The notes beneath the pieces were generated by a model that was not told the origin of the DNA, made no database searches, and was given only the letters and a program-made list of their open reading frames with translations. Source: JBGSPQ01 sp041738505 (GTDB taxonomy: Bacteria > Patescibacteriota > Gracilibacteria > UBA1369). Taken from it: a DNA stretch of 64,000 nucleotides. Of this stretch, positions 33,933-43,271 are shown piece by piece; position 1 is the stretch's first letter; each line of letters begins with the position of its first letter. The position numbers and the translations under genes are program-made. The stretch covers positions 56,093 through 120,092 of the forward strand of contig JBGSPQ010000034.1 in the NCBI GenBank assembly GCA_041738505.1. The letters run 5' to 3'.

Positions 33933-35465
33933 TTACGATTGTGGGGGCGGGGGGGCGGAGGAGGTTTCGTCTTTGGATTTTTTGAGCATTTTGAGCATTT
34001 CGGGAGTGATTACTTTGAGCGCGAAGAGCAGTCCCACGTAAATCACACCGCCGAGAGGGATGAGGAAAATTATGTTTTTGTTCTGCAAATTGAAAAGATA
34101 ATAGGTGGGGTCTTTAAGGTAGTAGACCGCGGCGCCCATTGCTATTCCGGAAAACAATATTTTGTAGGTGTTGGTGAAATCGATTTTGAAATCCAGATAT
34201 TTTTTGGCCATAAAATAGGCGCTTAGGGCCACGACCAGCTCCACTATGATGTCTGTTATGGCGGCGCCGCGGGCCGTTATCCGGGGAATGAGTATTAAGT
34301 TGAGAATGATTGCGAGAATCGCGCCCGTTCCGTTGATGTAAAGCAGTTTGGACTGGCGGTTGATGGCGACCAGAATGAATCCGAAAAGTGTGTTGATGAA
34401 CGAAAACGCCAGTGCGAAAATCACAATCTGCAGAGCCATATCGGAACCGTAAAACCCTTCGTCGGCGCGGCTTAAAAAGTGTTCGCTTGATAGCAAATAT
34501 ATCACCTGGTAAGCGATTGCGGACATGCCGATGGCCATGGCCACTCCTCCCATTACCAGCGCGTCAAACGAATACTGGATGACTTTTTTGTAGTAGTCGG
34601 TTTTTTCTTTTAGGGCTTTGGTGAGTGTTGGTAATACGGCGTTCATGAAGTAGAGAGGCAGTATGGCGATCGCCTCCAGAATGCGCAGAGGAAGCCCGTA
34701 TAGCGCCGTCTGCTCGGGGCCGGCAAGCGGAAGAAGCATGATGGATCCGATGCGGAAATAGAGGTTGTTTAAGATGAGCGCCAACCCGTATGGCAGGGAT
34801 TTGATTACCACTTCTTTTATGAATTTCCAGTCAAAGCGGTAGCGGATGCGGGTGTATTTGGACGCGTAGTAATAGGTGATGCCGAAGAGTGTCGCGTTGC
34901 CAAAGATGCCGGCCGCAAACAAGTGGTAAAAGCCCCCGTCCGCGGGCGTGGGGCTCCAAATGAAGATAATGTAGAGCATGTAGGCAAGGGCGATGACTTT
35001 GCCCACAATCGAAGCCGCCGCATTGAACTGCATCTTGTAGTTTACCTGGAGGACGGTGGAGATGGTTCCGGTGAGGAGTGCGAGGATAGTGGCGGCGGAG
35101 GCGACAGCGACCGCCAGCGGCAACATAATATCCGTCCCCTGAGGAAAATAGAAATAGCTTGAAATAAAGGCAGCCGCCATCGTAGCAAACACCAATATCG
35201 TCCTGATGCTTAAAATGTTCCCGATAATCTCTTCTATATTGCTCTCATCGCGTGCCATTTCCCTCACCGCAATCGTATATAATCCCAAATCCGAAGCTAT
35301 CCCAAAGAAAGCGATAAAATCGTAAACTCCGGTATAGTAGCCGTAACCTTTAACCTCCAGATAGTTGGTGATGATTTTCACCGTCACAAAGCCGATAATC
35401 GCCAATACGGCCTTAGCCAGTATCTGCGATCCGGTGTTGATTAGTATTTTTCTGGCTGTTCCCAT
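33933..35465 (-). CDS. Wzx-type polysaccharide flippase
   Basis: 510 residues from the ATG at 35465; a TTG six codons earlier is in frame. About fourteen membrane helices. The N-terminus (GTARKILINTGSQILAKAVLAIIGFVTVKIITNYL, cut here to ARKILINTGSQ) and the segment DLGLYTIAVREMARDES are typical of the MOP-superfamily O-antigen/teichoic acid flippases. It would move lipid-linked wall polysaccharide across the membrane. With the CsaB-like gene and SLH proteins nearby, a role in the SLH-binding polysaccharide is likely but inferred. Confidence 0.85.
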   Translation of the reverse strand: MGTARKILINTGSQILAKAVLAIIGFVTVKIITNYLEVKGYGYYTGVYDFIAFFGIASDLGLYTIAVREMARDESNIEEIIGNILSIRTILVFATMAAAFISSYFYFPQGTDIMLPLAVAVASAATILALLTGTISTVLQVNYKMQFNAAASIVGKVIALAYMLYIIFIWSPTPADGGFYHLFAAGIFGNATLFGITYYYASKYTRIRYRFDWKFIKEVVIKSLPYGLALILNNLYFRIGSIMLLPLAGPEQTALYGLPLRILEAIAILPLYFMNAVLPTLTKALKEKTDYYKKVIQYSFDALVMGGVAMAIGMSAIAYQVIYLLSSEHFLSRADEGFYGSDMALQIVIFALAFSFINTLFGFILVAINRQSKLLYINGTGAILAIILNLILIPRITARGAAITDIIVELVVALSAYFMAKKYLDFKIDFTNTYKILFSGIAMGAAVYYLKDPTYYLFNLQNKNIIFLIPLGGVIYVGLLFALKVITPEMLKMLKKSKDETSSAPPPPQS

Positions 35466-35546
35466 GGAGAAATTGGTTCCCAAACAAGGTAGCTGAAAGC
35501 GCGTAAAATTGCCAGTCGCGAAAAAAATGCCACCCCCTTATTTTTC

Positions 35547-35576
35547 TTGACAAAACAGGGAATAATACGTTAGATT
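35547..35576 (+). promoter_or_regulatory. candidate promoter of the Rel fusion gene
   Basis: TTGACA (35547-35552), 18 bp spacer, TAGATT (35571-35576). The transcript would have a leader of about 70 bases. Confidence 0.5.
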
Positions 35577-35651
35577 ATGGTTCTCAAGAAGGGATAAAAA
35601 ACGCCGAGGGACAAAGAAGTGTCGCGCCAATTGAAGGTTTAATCAAAGCAT

Positions 35652-38600
35652 ATGAACGACTTTGGCACATTAATGGAAAAAATCAGGGTTTACCGCCCGG
35701 ATTCCGACGAAACCAAAATCCGTTCGGCCTTTGATTTCGCCAGTAAAATCCATACCGACCAGTGGAGAAAAACCGGAGAGCCGTATTTTGCCCACGTGTA
35801 TAGTACGGCTCTTTTTTTGACCGATCTGCACGCCGACGATGATACGATCTGCGCCGCCCTTCTTCATGACGCGGTTGAAGATTCGGGCGTCACTTTTGCC
35901 GAAATCAAAACTAAATTCGGCGACACGGTGGTCAAACTGGTACAGGGCGTGACCAAGGTTTCCAAGGTTAAATACAGAGACAGGATGGAGGAAAGGCAGA
36001 TAATCAGTCTGCGAAAAATGTTCGTGAGCATGGCCGACGACATCCGGGTAATTATTATCAGGCTCGCGGACAGGCTTCATAATATGCAGACCCTGCACGG
36101 GGTTAGACCGGACAAACAGCTAAGGATAGCGCGCGAAACTCTGGAAATTTACTGCCCGCTGGCCAATCTGCTTGGTATCTGGTATCTGCGCTGGCAGTTG
36201 GAGGACTTGTGTTTTAAGTATCTTAATTCCACCGAATATCAAAAAATTGACCGCTTTTTTGGTGAATATAAAAAGGGCAGTGAGATTTATATTGAAAAGC
36301 TTAAAAAACAGATTGAGGACGAGCTGAAACAGAGAGGGATTGACTGCATTATTGAGGGCAGATCCAAACACTATTACAGTATTTACCAGAAAATTCAGAA
36401 ACAGCACAGGCGTCCGGAGGAAGTGTATGACATTTTCGCCCTGAGGATAATTCTGACGGAAAAAGAAAATTGTTATCGGGCGCTGGGCATTATTCATTCC
36501 CTGTGGAGACCGCGTTTTAACCGTTTCAAAGATTATATCGCCGTGCCCAAATCCAACGGGTATCAGAGTATTCATACAACGGTTTTCGGGCCGGAAGGCA
36601 AGAATGTGGAAATTCAAATCAGGACGGCGGAAATGCATGAAGAGGCGGAATTCGGAGTCGCTTCGCACTGGTTTTATAAACATGATCTTTCGCCCCACAG
36701 ACTTAAAAAGACCGACTGGATTAATCAGCTTCTGAGTCTGCAAAAAGCTCAGAAAGACAATTTTGATTTCGTGGAGAATTTGAAGGTGGATATTTTAAGG
36801 GACAGGATTTTTGTATTTACACCCATGGGCGAAATTATGGATCTGCCCCAGGGGGCGACCGCGCTTGATTTTGCCTATTCAATCCACAGTGATGTGGGTA
36901 ATCATTTTAAAGAGGCGGTTGTTAACGGCACGATCTACACGGCGGGTAAACAGCTTCAGACCGGTGACAACGTGGAAATAAAGACTCTGGAGTCAATAAG
37001 TCCGGAACTTTCCTGGATAAAGTTCGCCAAAATAAGCAAGACCAAGGAACTTATCCGCTCATTCGTATACAAGGAGACGAATGACAACAAGGCGACGATG
37101 GGTAAAAAAATCCTGGCGAAAGTGCTTGAAAGAGAGGGTAGACAGGAACTTGAAAAATTTCTGCATCATAAGAATTTTGCCGCCACATTAAAAACTTTTA
37201 ATCTTGAGAATGAACAGGATCTTTTTAAAAACGTCTGTGAGGAAAAAATTAATCCGCTGGTTTTTGTGAAGGCGCTTTATAAAAAGGAGGGCGTGATTGG
37301 TAAAGTTTTTGCATTTAGAAAAAATCCCGCCGGATCTTCTGCGGAACTGGTAACCGTGGAGGTAACCGCCCCCGACCGTATTGGTATTCTGGGTGACATC
37401 TCAACAAAGATATCGCAGGAAGGCGTTAACATTGCTTCTTCAAAAATTTATAAAAACTTTGGTTCGGATAAATTCAAATATGTTTCCCGTATTGAGGTAC
37501 CATCCTTTGAGATTCTGGAAAATGTCTTTGAATTGCTGGAAAAAATTGAGGGCGTGGAATCCGTGAAGCGTATTTTGTATCCTTTCAAGAGACTGCTCTA
37601 TGGCTTATTTATACCGTTTTTGCTTCTTTGCGCACACTTCGCGGCTTTGATGTATTTAAAGAGTGATTTTTTTCTCTTCTATTTTAGTTTTCTTGTTCCG
37701 GCCTCGGCTTTTTATGTAATCAACCGTTTTATTGACAACGAGACGGGCTTTTCTTTCAGGAAAATAGAGGTCTTTATGATTAATCTGATGATAGCGGTTG
37801 TGGGAAACGTAATCGCTTTCTGGGAAATTTCCGTTTTTGGCGTTCCCATGACTTTGTTGACCGCCACATATATTTTCGCGCTGCATTCATTCTTCCTGAT
37901 TTTTAAAACGGGTTATTATCTTTATTTTTATTTTTCCCATAAGGGCAGACTGGGGTTCCTGCTTTTCAGCGGAAGACGGAAGAAAAAATTTGTTAAGGAA
38001 AAGATTTTGATTCCGGACAAGAACAGCTCGAGGTACAGTAAAATCAGCGACGCATATGAAAAATACCTGTTCACCACATATCAGGAAAACTACCTTAAAT
38101 ACAACAGCTGGAAGGATCATTTCTGCAAAATCCATGACCAGATCAATCTGATGTTGGGTGAATATGACGACCTTTCGGACAAAGTTGTGGCGATCGCTGG
38201 ATGCGGGCCGGAACCGGGCGACCGTGATTTCAACACGGAATTTGTTAATTTATTAAGAGACGGCCGTCTGAAAAAGGTGGTATTGATTGATTTTTCCAAA
38301 CTTACGCTGATTTCGGCAATTGATAATTTATTGAACAAAGGTGTGCCACTTCACAGAATCAGGGCTTATCAGATTGACCTTACGGGGGGAATTAGTGGCT
38401 ATTTCGCAGATATTCTTACCAGGATTCACAATGGGGAATGCCTGCCGGCGCTGGAAAAAATGCAAAATGATCTTAAATCGAGAATGGATGAGATTGTTAA
38501 CAAGGAACTGTCCAAACTTGAGGAGGATGATCGTTTTGATTTTTTCATTTCATCAATGTTCGCCACGTCAACGCTGTTCCCGATTATTTACGGATTCAAG

Positions 38601-38966
38601 GAAAAAATCAGGCGCTTTAAACGGCTATCTCCCGAAGAAAAGAAAAATATACTGACCTCCTGCGACGAGTTTGAAAACGCCTATAACACCTACATGCTTT
38701 CATTCACGACCAATTACATTGTGGGTTTGGGCAGGGAAAAACAGAGGGGGCTTGTGATTGTGGACACGGAAAAAATATTCAAGGGCACCAAAAAAATCGT
38801 TAAAACCGTTGCGGGGCAGATTAACGATTTGCCATTGCAGATACCCGCCATTTCCGATTATGAAATGTGCCACTGGCTGTGGCAGGATGAATGCGACCAT
38901 TATCATGTAATTCATAGTATGATGGTTGATGTGGATACCAGTAATCCTATTGACAAAGTAGGCTAA
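35652..38966 (+). CDS. rel: bifunctional Rel (p)ppGpp enzyme fused to a membrane domain and a SAM-binding domain
   Basis: 1104 residues. The HD hydrolase (about 22-170) has LLHDAVED at 70-77 and RLADRLHN. The synthetase (about 235-345) has YIAVPKSNGYQSIHTT and VEIQIRTAEMH. TGS (about 386-446: RIFVFTPMGEIMDLPQGATALDFAY, cut to FVFTPMGEIMDLP) and ACT (about 565-640: VTVEVTAPDRIGILGDIS) follow. Up to here it is a normal Rel. It continues with about four membrane helices (650-760) and a Rossmann-like domain (about 800-1104) with VVAIAGCGPEP and VVLIDFS. Both Rel activities look intact. The tail is homologous to the next gene's product. Rel is usually cytoplasmic and soluble, so this fusion would place alarmone turnover at the membrane. 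Confidence 0.88.
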   Translation: MNDFGTLMEKIRVYRPDSDETKIRSAFDFASKIHTDQWRKTGEPYFAHVYSTALFLTDLHADDDTICAALLHDAVEDSGVTFAEIKTKFGDTVVKLVQGVTKVSKVKYRDRMEERQIISLRKMFVSMADDIRVIIIRLADRLHNMQTLHGVRPDKQLRIARETLEIYCPLANLLGIWYLRWQLEDLCFKYLNSTEYQKIDRFFGEYKKGSEIYIEKLKKQIEDELKQRGIDCIIEGRSKHYYSIYQKIQKQHRRPEEVYDIFALRIILTEKENCYRALGIIHSLWRPRFNRFKDYIAVPKSNGYQSIHTTVFGPEGKNVEIQIRTAEMHEEAEFGVASHWFYKHDLSPHRLKKTDWINQLLSLQKAQKDNFDFVENLKVDILRDRIFVFTPMGEIMDLPQGATALDFAYSIHSDVGNHFKEAVVNGTIYTAGKQLQTGDNVEIKTLESISPELSWIKFAKISKTKELIRSFVYKETNDNKATMGKKILAKVLEREGRQELEKFLHHKNFAATLKTFNLENEQDLFKNVCEEKINPLVFVKALYKKEGVIGKVFAFRKNPAGSSAELVTVEVTAPDRIGILGDISTKISQEGVNIASSKIYKNFGSDKFKYVSRIEVPSFEILENVFELLEKIEGVESVKRILYPFKRLLYGLFIPFLLLCAHFAALMYLKSDFFLFYFSFLVPASAFYVINRFIDNETGFSFRKIEVFMINLMIAVVGNVIAFWEISVFGVPMTLLTATYIFALHSFFLIFKTGYYLYFYFSHKGRLGFLLFSGRRKKKFVKEKILIPDKNSSRYSKISDAYEKYLFTTYQENYLKYNSWKDHFCKIHDQINLMLGEYDDLSDKVVAIAGCGPEPGDRDFNTEFVNLLRDGRLKKVVLIDFSKLTLISAIDNLLNKGVPLHRIRAYQIDLTGGISGYFADILTRIHNGECLPALEKMQNDLKSRMDEIVNKELSKLEEDDRFDFFISSMFATSTLFPIIYGFKEKIRRFKRLSPEEKKNILTSCDEFENAYNTYMLSFTTNYIVGLGREKQRGLVIVDTEKIFKGTKKIVKTVAGQINDLPLQIPAISDYEMCHWLWQDECDHYHVIHSMMVDVDTSNPIDKVG

Positions 38967-38991
38967 ATTATTTTAGAATTTTGCCCTTTTT

Positions 38992-40839
38992 ATGTTAGAC
39001 ATGAGCCAATCGGAAAATTGTCCAGAAGAAGAAGAAATTGTACCTCCAAAAATTCTGGGAAAATCAACCTCAAATGAGACGCCAAAGGACGAACCCGACG
39101 GTTCGCCAAGGAAAGAAACGTCCGGCACCAGTGAACCGCCGCCCGACAGCGACAATAACGAGTTTACGCCTGTTGGCGGGGCGGAAACGATGGCACGCCA
39201 AAGATATTTTAGAAGTAAAATTGAACTGGAATTATGCAATACCGCGCATAGAAGGGTTCTTGTTTATGCCGACGCTCATGAAGACCAATACCGCCAGGTT
39301 TTGGATCAATATGAGACTTTTATGGCCCAATACGAGTCCAATGCCGGCAACTGGAAAGAACATTATGACAATATTCAGCATGCTCTTGATAAAAGTATGG
39401 GTATACGCGCCAATATGACGGATGAAGAATTGAAAGAAGTTTTGTCGCGGGTTGGCTGTATAACTATATTCGGGTGCGGCTACAATCCCACCCGTGAATT
39501 GAGCAGGAAGCTGATGAAGGGTCTGCGTAAAGGATATGCAAGGCTTGTACTTGTGGATTTTTCGCAGAAAGCTCTTAGATCCGCTATCGATTTTCTTGAT
39601 CAATCAGGCATAAAACCGGGTGCCGCATACCAGATGGATTTGACTCTGGGTTCGGTGGGGAGTATTGACAGTTATTTTAATCAACTAAGCAAGAGTTCCA
39701 ATGTGAGCACGCGAATTGATGAAACAAAATTGCGTCTTTATCTGGATTTGGTCAATGAATTGATTGATTCGCTGATGGTACAATTGAAAGCCAACGGACT
39801 GGTGGCCGGAGCTTTTCGCGGATATATTATGAAAGATGAGGATAAGCCCGGAATGGCCGTTTCAACAATGGTGGCGGCGGCAACTTTTATGACGATTTAC
39901 GGAAAACTTTTAAATCTAATTGAAAGAAATGTGGTTGATCCCGAAATTGTGAGTGAGCTTAAACAAGAGGCGACTCGGATTCACTCAAAGTTTAATGCCT
40001 GTGTGGTTCAAATGATAACGGCTCAAATGTTGAACTTCTGCAAAGATGAGGGAAGCGCTGTGATAGTTACGGAGGTTGATAAAATCAATCTCGGACTGGG
40101 GACTGATCAGCACGCTCATGACGTTGAAAATGAAGAAGTTCGGAAGCTGGAGGAGCAGGCGGCTCTGGTTAGAAAAGCCGTACAAGATGACGGCAGGACT
40201 CCGGAGCTTAAAAAACACCTGGATACCGTGACTACCGATCCAAAAATCAGTCAAACCGGCGACAAAGTGGATTTTGAACAAGTGGTGAAGGACACTCCGT
40301 TGTTTGATAAGAGATTTCAAGTCGCACTCGGACGTAAACGGAAATGGCTCTGGTGGGATGAACCGATGGAACACGGGCATACGGTTATGCAATTGGCTTT
40401 CAGAGCGGCCAGAATCCCCAATCAGGATGTTATTGATTTGATCAAATATGTTGATAAACAGACCGGCGAAAGCGCGGATGCTAAAAAAATTCTGGATAAA
40501 ATAATGGAGGCCCCCGCTCAGAATCCCGGGAAAGATCATGTGTTGAATAATCCCGGTATCAAGTGGCTGAGAAGTCTTGAATTGATTGATTTTGAATTGA
40601 CCGAAGACATGGTCGGACACATGCCTTTTGCTTGTGAATCAATGCATCAGCTGATTAATCTGGTTCCGGCCGAATACCTGTCGCTGGGTTGGGAGGCATC
40701 TCTCGCTTATCTTAGTGAAAAAGAAGATTGGTTGACCGACGCCTGCACCGAAAGGCATTTAAAGGTTGGTTATAAGTTGCTGATTGAACTGATTCGGGCT
40801 ATAAATGAGTTTGAAGAAATCAAACAGTCCAATGGCTGA
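38992..40839 (+). CDS. SAM-binding (methyltransferase-like) protein, paralogue of the Rel-fusion tail
   Basis: 615 residues. An acidic Pro/Ser-rich N-terminus (about 1-65) is followed by a domain like the tail of the preceding Rel fusion: helical lead-in (YETFMAQYESNAGNWKEHY), then ITIFGCGYNP (157-166), LVLVDFSQKALRSAID and AYQMDLTLG. Later, KWLWWDEPMEHGH matches HWLWQDECDHYHV of the fusion. A further helical part completes the protein. A transferase using SAM is the best guess, but no substrate is evident. Its TGA overlaps the ATG of the epimerase gene by eight bases, so the two are translationally coupled. Confidence 0.65.
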   Translation: MLDMSQSENCPEEEEIVPPKILGKSTSNETPKDEPDGSPRKETSGTSEPPPDSDNNEFTPVGGAETMARQRYFRSKIELELCNTAHRRVLVYADAHEDQYRQVLDQYETFMAQYESNAGNWKEHYDNIQHALDKSMGIRANMTDEELKEVLSRVGCITIFGCGYNPTRELSRKLMKGLRKGYARLVLVDFSQKALRSAIDFLDQSGIKPGAAYQMDLTLGSVGSIDSYFNQLSKSSNVSTRIDETKLRLYLDLVNELIDSLMVQLKANGLVAGAFRGYIMKDEDKPGMAVSTMVAAATFMTIYGKLLNLIERNVVDPEIVSELKQEATRIHSKFNACVVQMITAQMLNFCKDEGSAVIVTEVDKINLGLGTDQHAHDVENEEVRKLEEQAALVRKAVQDDGRTPELKKHLDTVTTDPKISQTGDKVDFEQVVKDTPLFDKRFQVALGRKRKWLWWDEPMEHGHTVMQLAFRAARIPNQDVIDLIKYVDKQTGESADAKKILDKIMEAPAQNPGKDHVLNNPGIKWLRSLELIDFELTEDMVGHMPFACESMHQLINLVPAEYLSLGWEASLAYLSEKEDWLTDACTERHLKVGYKLLIELIRAINEFEEIKQSNG

Positions 40840-41647
40840 AGTCCATTATTTTATAATCCGGCCGGACGGTAACACCACCGCCGTTGTTAAGGATGCGATA
40901 CCTGTGGATAGGTATGCCGAACTGGCCATTTTGATAATGGGAGGGGACGCGAAAGTTGAACAGGTGGCGTTTATGGAAAAAGCAAGTGACGCGAGGGCCG
41001 ATATTAAAATGGTGATGATGGGCGGAGAGTTTTGCGCCAATGCCGTCAGATGCGCCGCTTTTCTGCACAATAAAAACGGGACCGTGCTCGTGGAGACGGA
41101 TTTTGAAGATTTGGTTGAAGTGGTGACCGATGGCAAATCAGCGGAAATCAGACTTCCGGGAACTTATATCAGGCAGATGACCGAAACGGAAGACGGGCAC
41201 CTGGTTGAGATGCAGGGGATTACACATTTGATTACGGAGGTTGGAAGGGGTGTGACGTTGGAGGGCGCCGAAAATACCGAACCGGACGCGGAGGAGCTTG
41301 CGCTTGTGGAAAAATATATAGGAGATTCTCCGGCTTTCGGGATTATCCGCCTGAGGGAAGAAGGCGAAAATTATGCCATGTTGCCGTCGATTTTTGTTAG
41401 AGATACCGCATCTTTTATTTTTGAAACGGCCTGTGCTTCCGGGAGTATCGCGGCCGCCGCCGTTATTTTTGCATCGGATAAAAAGGCGGCCGACAGTGGA
41501 AACGAAAGTAATTATGCCATTGTCCAGCCAAGCGGAAAAATCTATTCGGTTGTCGTGAAGGCCGATAAATCGGAGATTTCCGAAATATCACTGCGGAGCG
41601 ATATTGAATATCTGGGGGAGGGAGGTGTTGAGTTTAAGCCGGATTAG
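40832..41647 (+). CDS. DapF/CntK-like amino-acid epimerase
   Basis: 271 residues from the ATG at 40832, which lies within the stop region of the preceding gene. Both catalytic cysteines of cofactor-independent epimerases are visible: Cys68 in GGEFCANAV and Cys201 in ETACASGS. The surrounding segments (RPDGNTTAVV, VEQVAFME, VQPSGKIY) recall the histidine racemase CntK of staphylopine synthesis at least as much as DapF. In opine metallophore pathways a CntK-like racemase works with a SAM-using transferase, and the coupled upstream gene encodes a SAM-binding protein. Diaminopimelate or another amino acid remains possible. Confidence 0.75.
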   Translation: MAEVHYFIIRPDGNTTAVVKDAIPVDRYAELAILIMGGDAKVEQVAFMEKASDARADIKMVMMGGEFCANAVRCAAFLHNKNGTVLVETDFEDLVEVVTDGKSAEIRLPGTYIRQMTETEDGHLVEMQGITHLITEVGRGVTLEGAENTEPDAEELALVEKYIGDSPAFGIIRLREEGENYAMLPSIFVRDTASFIFETACASGSIAAAAVIFASDKKAADSGNESNYAIVQPSGKIYSVVVKADKSEISEISLRSDIEYLGEGGVEFKPD

Positions 41648-42006
41648 TGGTTCAGAGACTTGATTGCCAGGAGGGCGACGGCGATAACTTCTTTGGCTTT
41701 TTCAACTTGGGAATAATCGAATTTATCGAAAAGCTGCCGCATGTTTTTTGATTTGGCGAGGAACTCGGTTATTTCCCGCGGAACATCCATTTCGTTATAT
41801 TCAAGGTGTTCGCGAACCGTATCAATAAAACCATAAACCTGCTGAAGGTAGGCACCATATTCTTCACTTTTTTTGGAGGCATTTGGTGCTGTCATGTTGA
41901 TGTCATCGGGGTTTTGCTGATAATAAGATTGCAAATGTTCCAACAGCATTTTTGTGCGGTGCAGTGATAAGAACGGTCTTTCTGCGCGTGCTCCGGAATA
42001 TTCCAT
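41644..42006 (-). CDS. hypothetical helical protein
   Basis: 120 residues, mostly helical, soluble and without Cys. No family is recognised. The segment EEYGAYLQQVYGFIDTVREHLEY and a C-terminal helix VEKAKEVIAVALLAIKS are the most ordered parts. The last four bases overlap the convergent epimerase gene. Confidence 0.55.
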   Translation of the reverse strand: MEYSGARAERPFLSLHRTKMLLEHLQSYYQQNPDDINMTAPNASKKSEEYGAYLQQVYGFIDTVREHLEYNEMDVPREITEFLAKSKNMRQLFDKFDYSQVEKAKEVIAVALLAIKSLNH

Positions 42007-42090
42007 GTTCAGATGATTAATGGATGGCCAACATGATATTTATCGTTCAAAAAAAGTCAATCGGTAAAAATTTTTGTGGTGAACGGGCGG

Positions 42091-42119
42091 TTAGTGGGTA
42101 AGCCGGAATATGCTATAAT
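42091..42119 (+). promoter_or_regulatory. extended -10 promoter of prfB
   Basis: TGC-TATAAT (42111-42119) is a strong extended -10. The -35 candidate TTAGTG (42091-42096, 17 bp spacer) is weak. Confidence 0.55.
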
Positions 42120-42185
42120 TGGATATGTTGATGTAAGGTTGGGGTGGGGCGGGCGGTACGGGCGAATAAAATATCATTTTCCAAT

Positions 42186-43271
42186 ATGCACGAAACAAAA
42201 GAAAAACTGGAGACCGTGTGCGCGGAGGTGGATACGGCGGTTAAAAAAATTGATCTGGAAAAACTGCGGATTCGCATTAAGGAATTGACCGCCGAAAGCC
42301 AGGTTCCGGAGTTCTGGAACGACCAGGAGCGCGCGCAGAAAATTTCCAAGGAGCTTGCGGATGCCCAGAAAGAGGTTGCCGAATGGGAGGGGCTGGTTGC
42401 GGATTCCCGGGAACTGACCGAACTTTTTCCGACTGTCGATGTTGAAGATGATCCTTCTTCCGGCGAGGAATTTAAGAAAATGGTGGCCGATTTGGAGGGC
42501 AGGTGGCACAAGCTGGAAATCAGGACTTTTTTAAACGGCAGGTATGATAAATTTAATGTGATTATGTCCATTCACGCGGGGACGGGGGGAAAGGACGCGA
42601 TGGATTGGGCGGGGATGCTGATGCGGATGTATATGCGGTGGTGCGAGCGTTGGGAGTTTGAGGCGGAGATTTTTGATAAGTCGGACGGCGAGGAGGTGGG
42701 GGTGAAGTCGGTGACTTTGCATATCAGCGGGCTGTACGCGTACGGGTATCTTAAAAAAGAGCGCGGGGTGCACAGGCTGGTTAGGCTGTCGCCGTTTAAT
42801 GTTAAGCACACGCGCGAAACTTCTTTCGCGTTTGTGGATATTCTGCCGGATTTGCCGGATGAGGAGATGCCGGAGATTAATCCGGGGGATTTGAAGCTGG
42901 ACGCTTTTAGGGCGTCGGGGGCCGGGGGTCAGAATGTGAATAAAGTTTCTTCGGCCGTCCGGATTACTCACCTGCCGACGGGGGTGGTGGTGGCCTGCCA
43001 GAGCGAAAGGAGCCAGCACCAGAACCGCGAGCGAGCCATGAAAATCCTGCAGGCGAAGCTGGTGGATCTTGTTGAGAAGCAGAAGGTTTCGGAGATTAAG
43101 GAACTGCGGGGCGAGCGGGTGGAGATGTCCTGGGGTAATCAGATTCGTTCTTACGTGATGCAACCTTACACAATGGTCAAAGACCACCGAACGGGGTTTG
43201 AAACGCATAACGTGGATGCGGTTCTGGACGGGGATATTGACGCTTTTCTGGAATCCAACCTCAAAGGTTAG
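42186..43271 (+). CDS. prfB: peptide chain release factor 2
   Basis: 361 residues from the ATG at 42186. The stop-codon reading tripeptide is SPF (202-204), the RF2 signature. The catalytic GGQ (247-249) lies in RASGAGGQNVNKVSSAV. RF2 ends translation at UGA and UAA, so its presence shows UGA is a stop codon here. There is no in-frame UGA near the start, so the autoregulatory +1 frameshift of many prfB genes is absent. The last codons (N-L-K-G-stop) come from a copy of the palindromic repeat, and the stop overlaps the convergent phosphatase gene by four bases. Confidence 0.95.
   Translation: MHETKEKLETVCAEVDTAVKKIDLEKLRIRIKELTAESQVPEFWNDQERAQKISKELADAQKEVAEWEGLVADSRELTELFPTVDVEDDPSSGEEFKKMVADLEGRWHKLEIRTFLNGRYDKFNVIMSIHAGTGGKDAMDWAGMLMRMYMRWCERWEFEAEIFDKSDGEEVGVKSVTLHISGLYAYGYLKKERGVHRLVRLSPFNVKHTRETSFAFVDILPDLPDEEMPEINPGDLKLDAFRASGAGGQNVNKVSSAVRITHLPTGVVVACQSERSQHQNRERAMKILQAKLVDLVEKQKVSEIKELRGERVEMSWGNQIRSYVMQPYTMVKDHRTGFETHNVDAVLDGDIDAFLESNLKG
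43258..43268. repeat. palindromic repeat core at the 3' end of prfB
   Basis: ACCTCAAAGGT within AACCTCAAAGGTTAG codes the last residues of RF2 and supplies bases of its TAG stop as well as the TAA of the convergent phosphatase gene. Confidence 0.7.

Noticed and set aside
42531..43208. 225-codon minus-strand open frame opposite prfB
   Set aside because: Its Arg/His/Pro-rich translation is an antisense shadow of the conserved RF2 gene.
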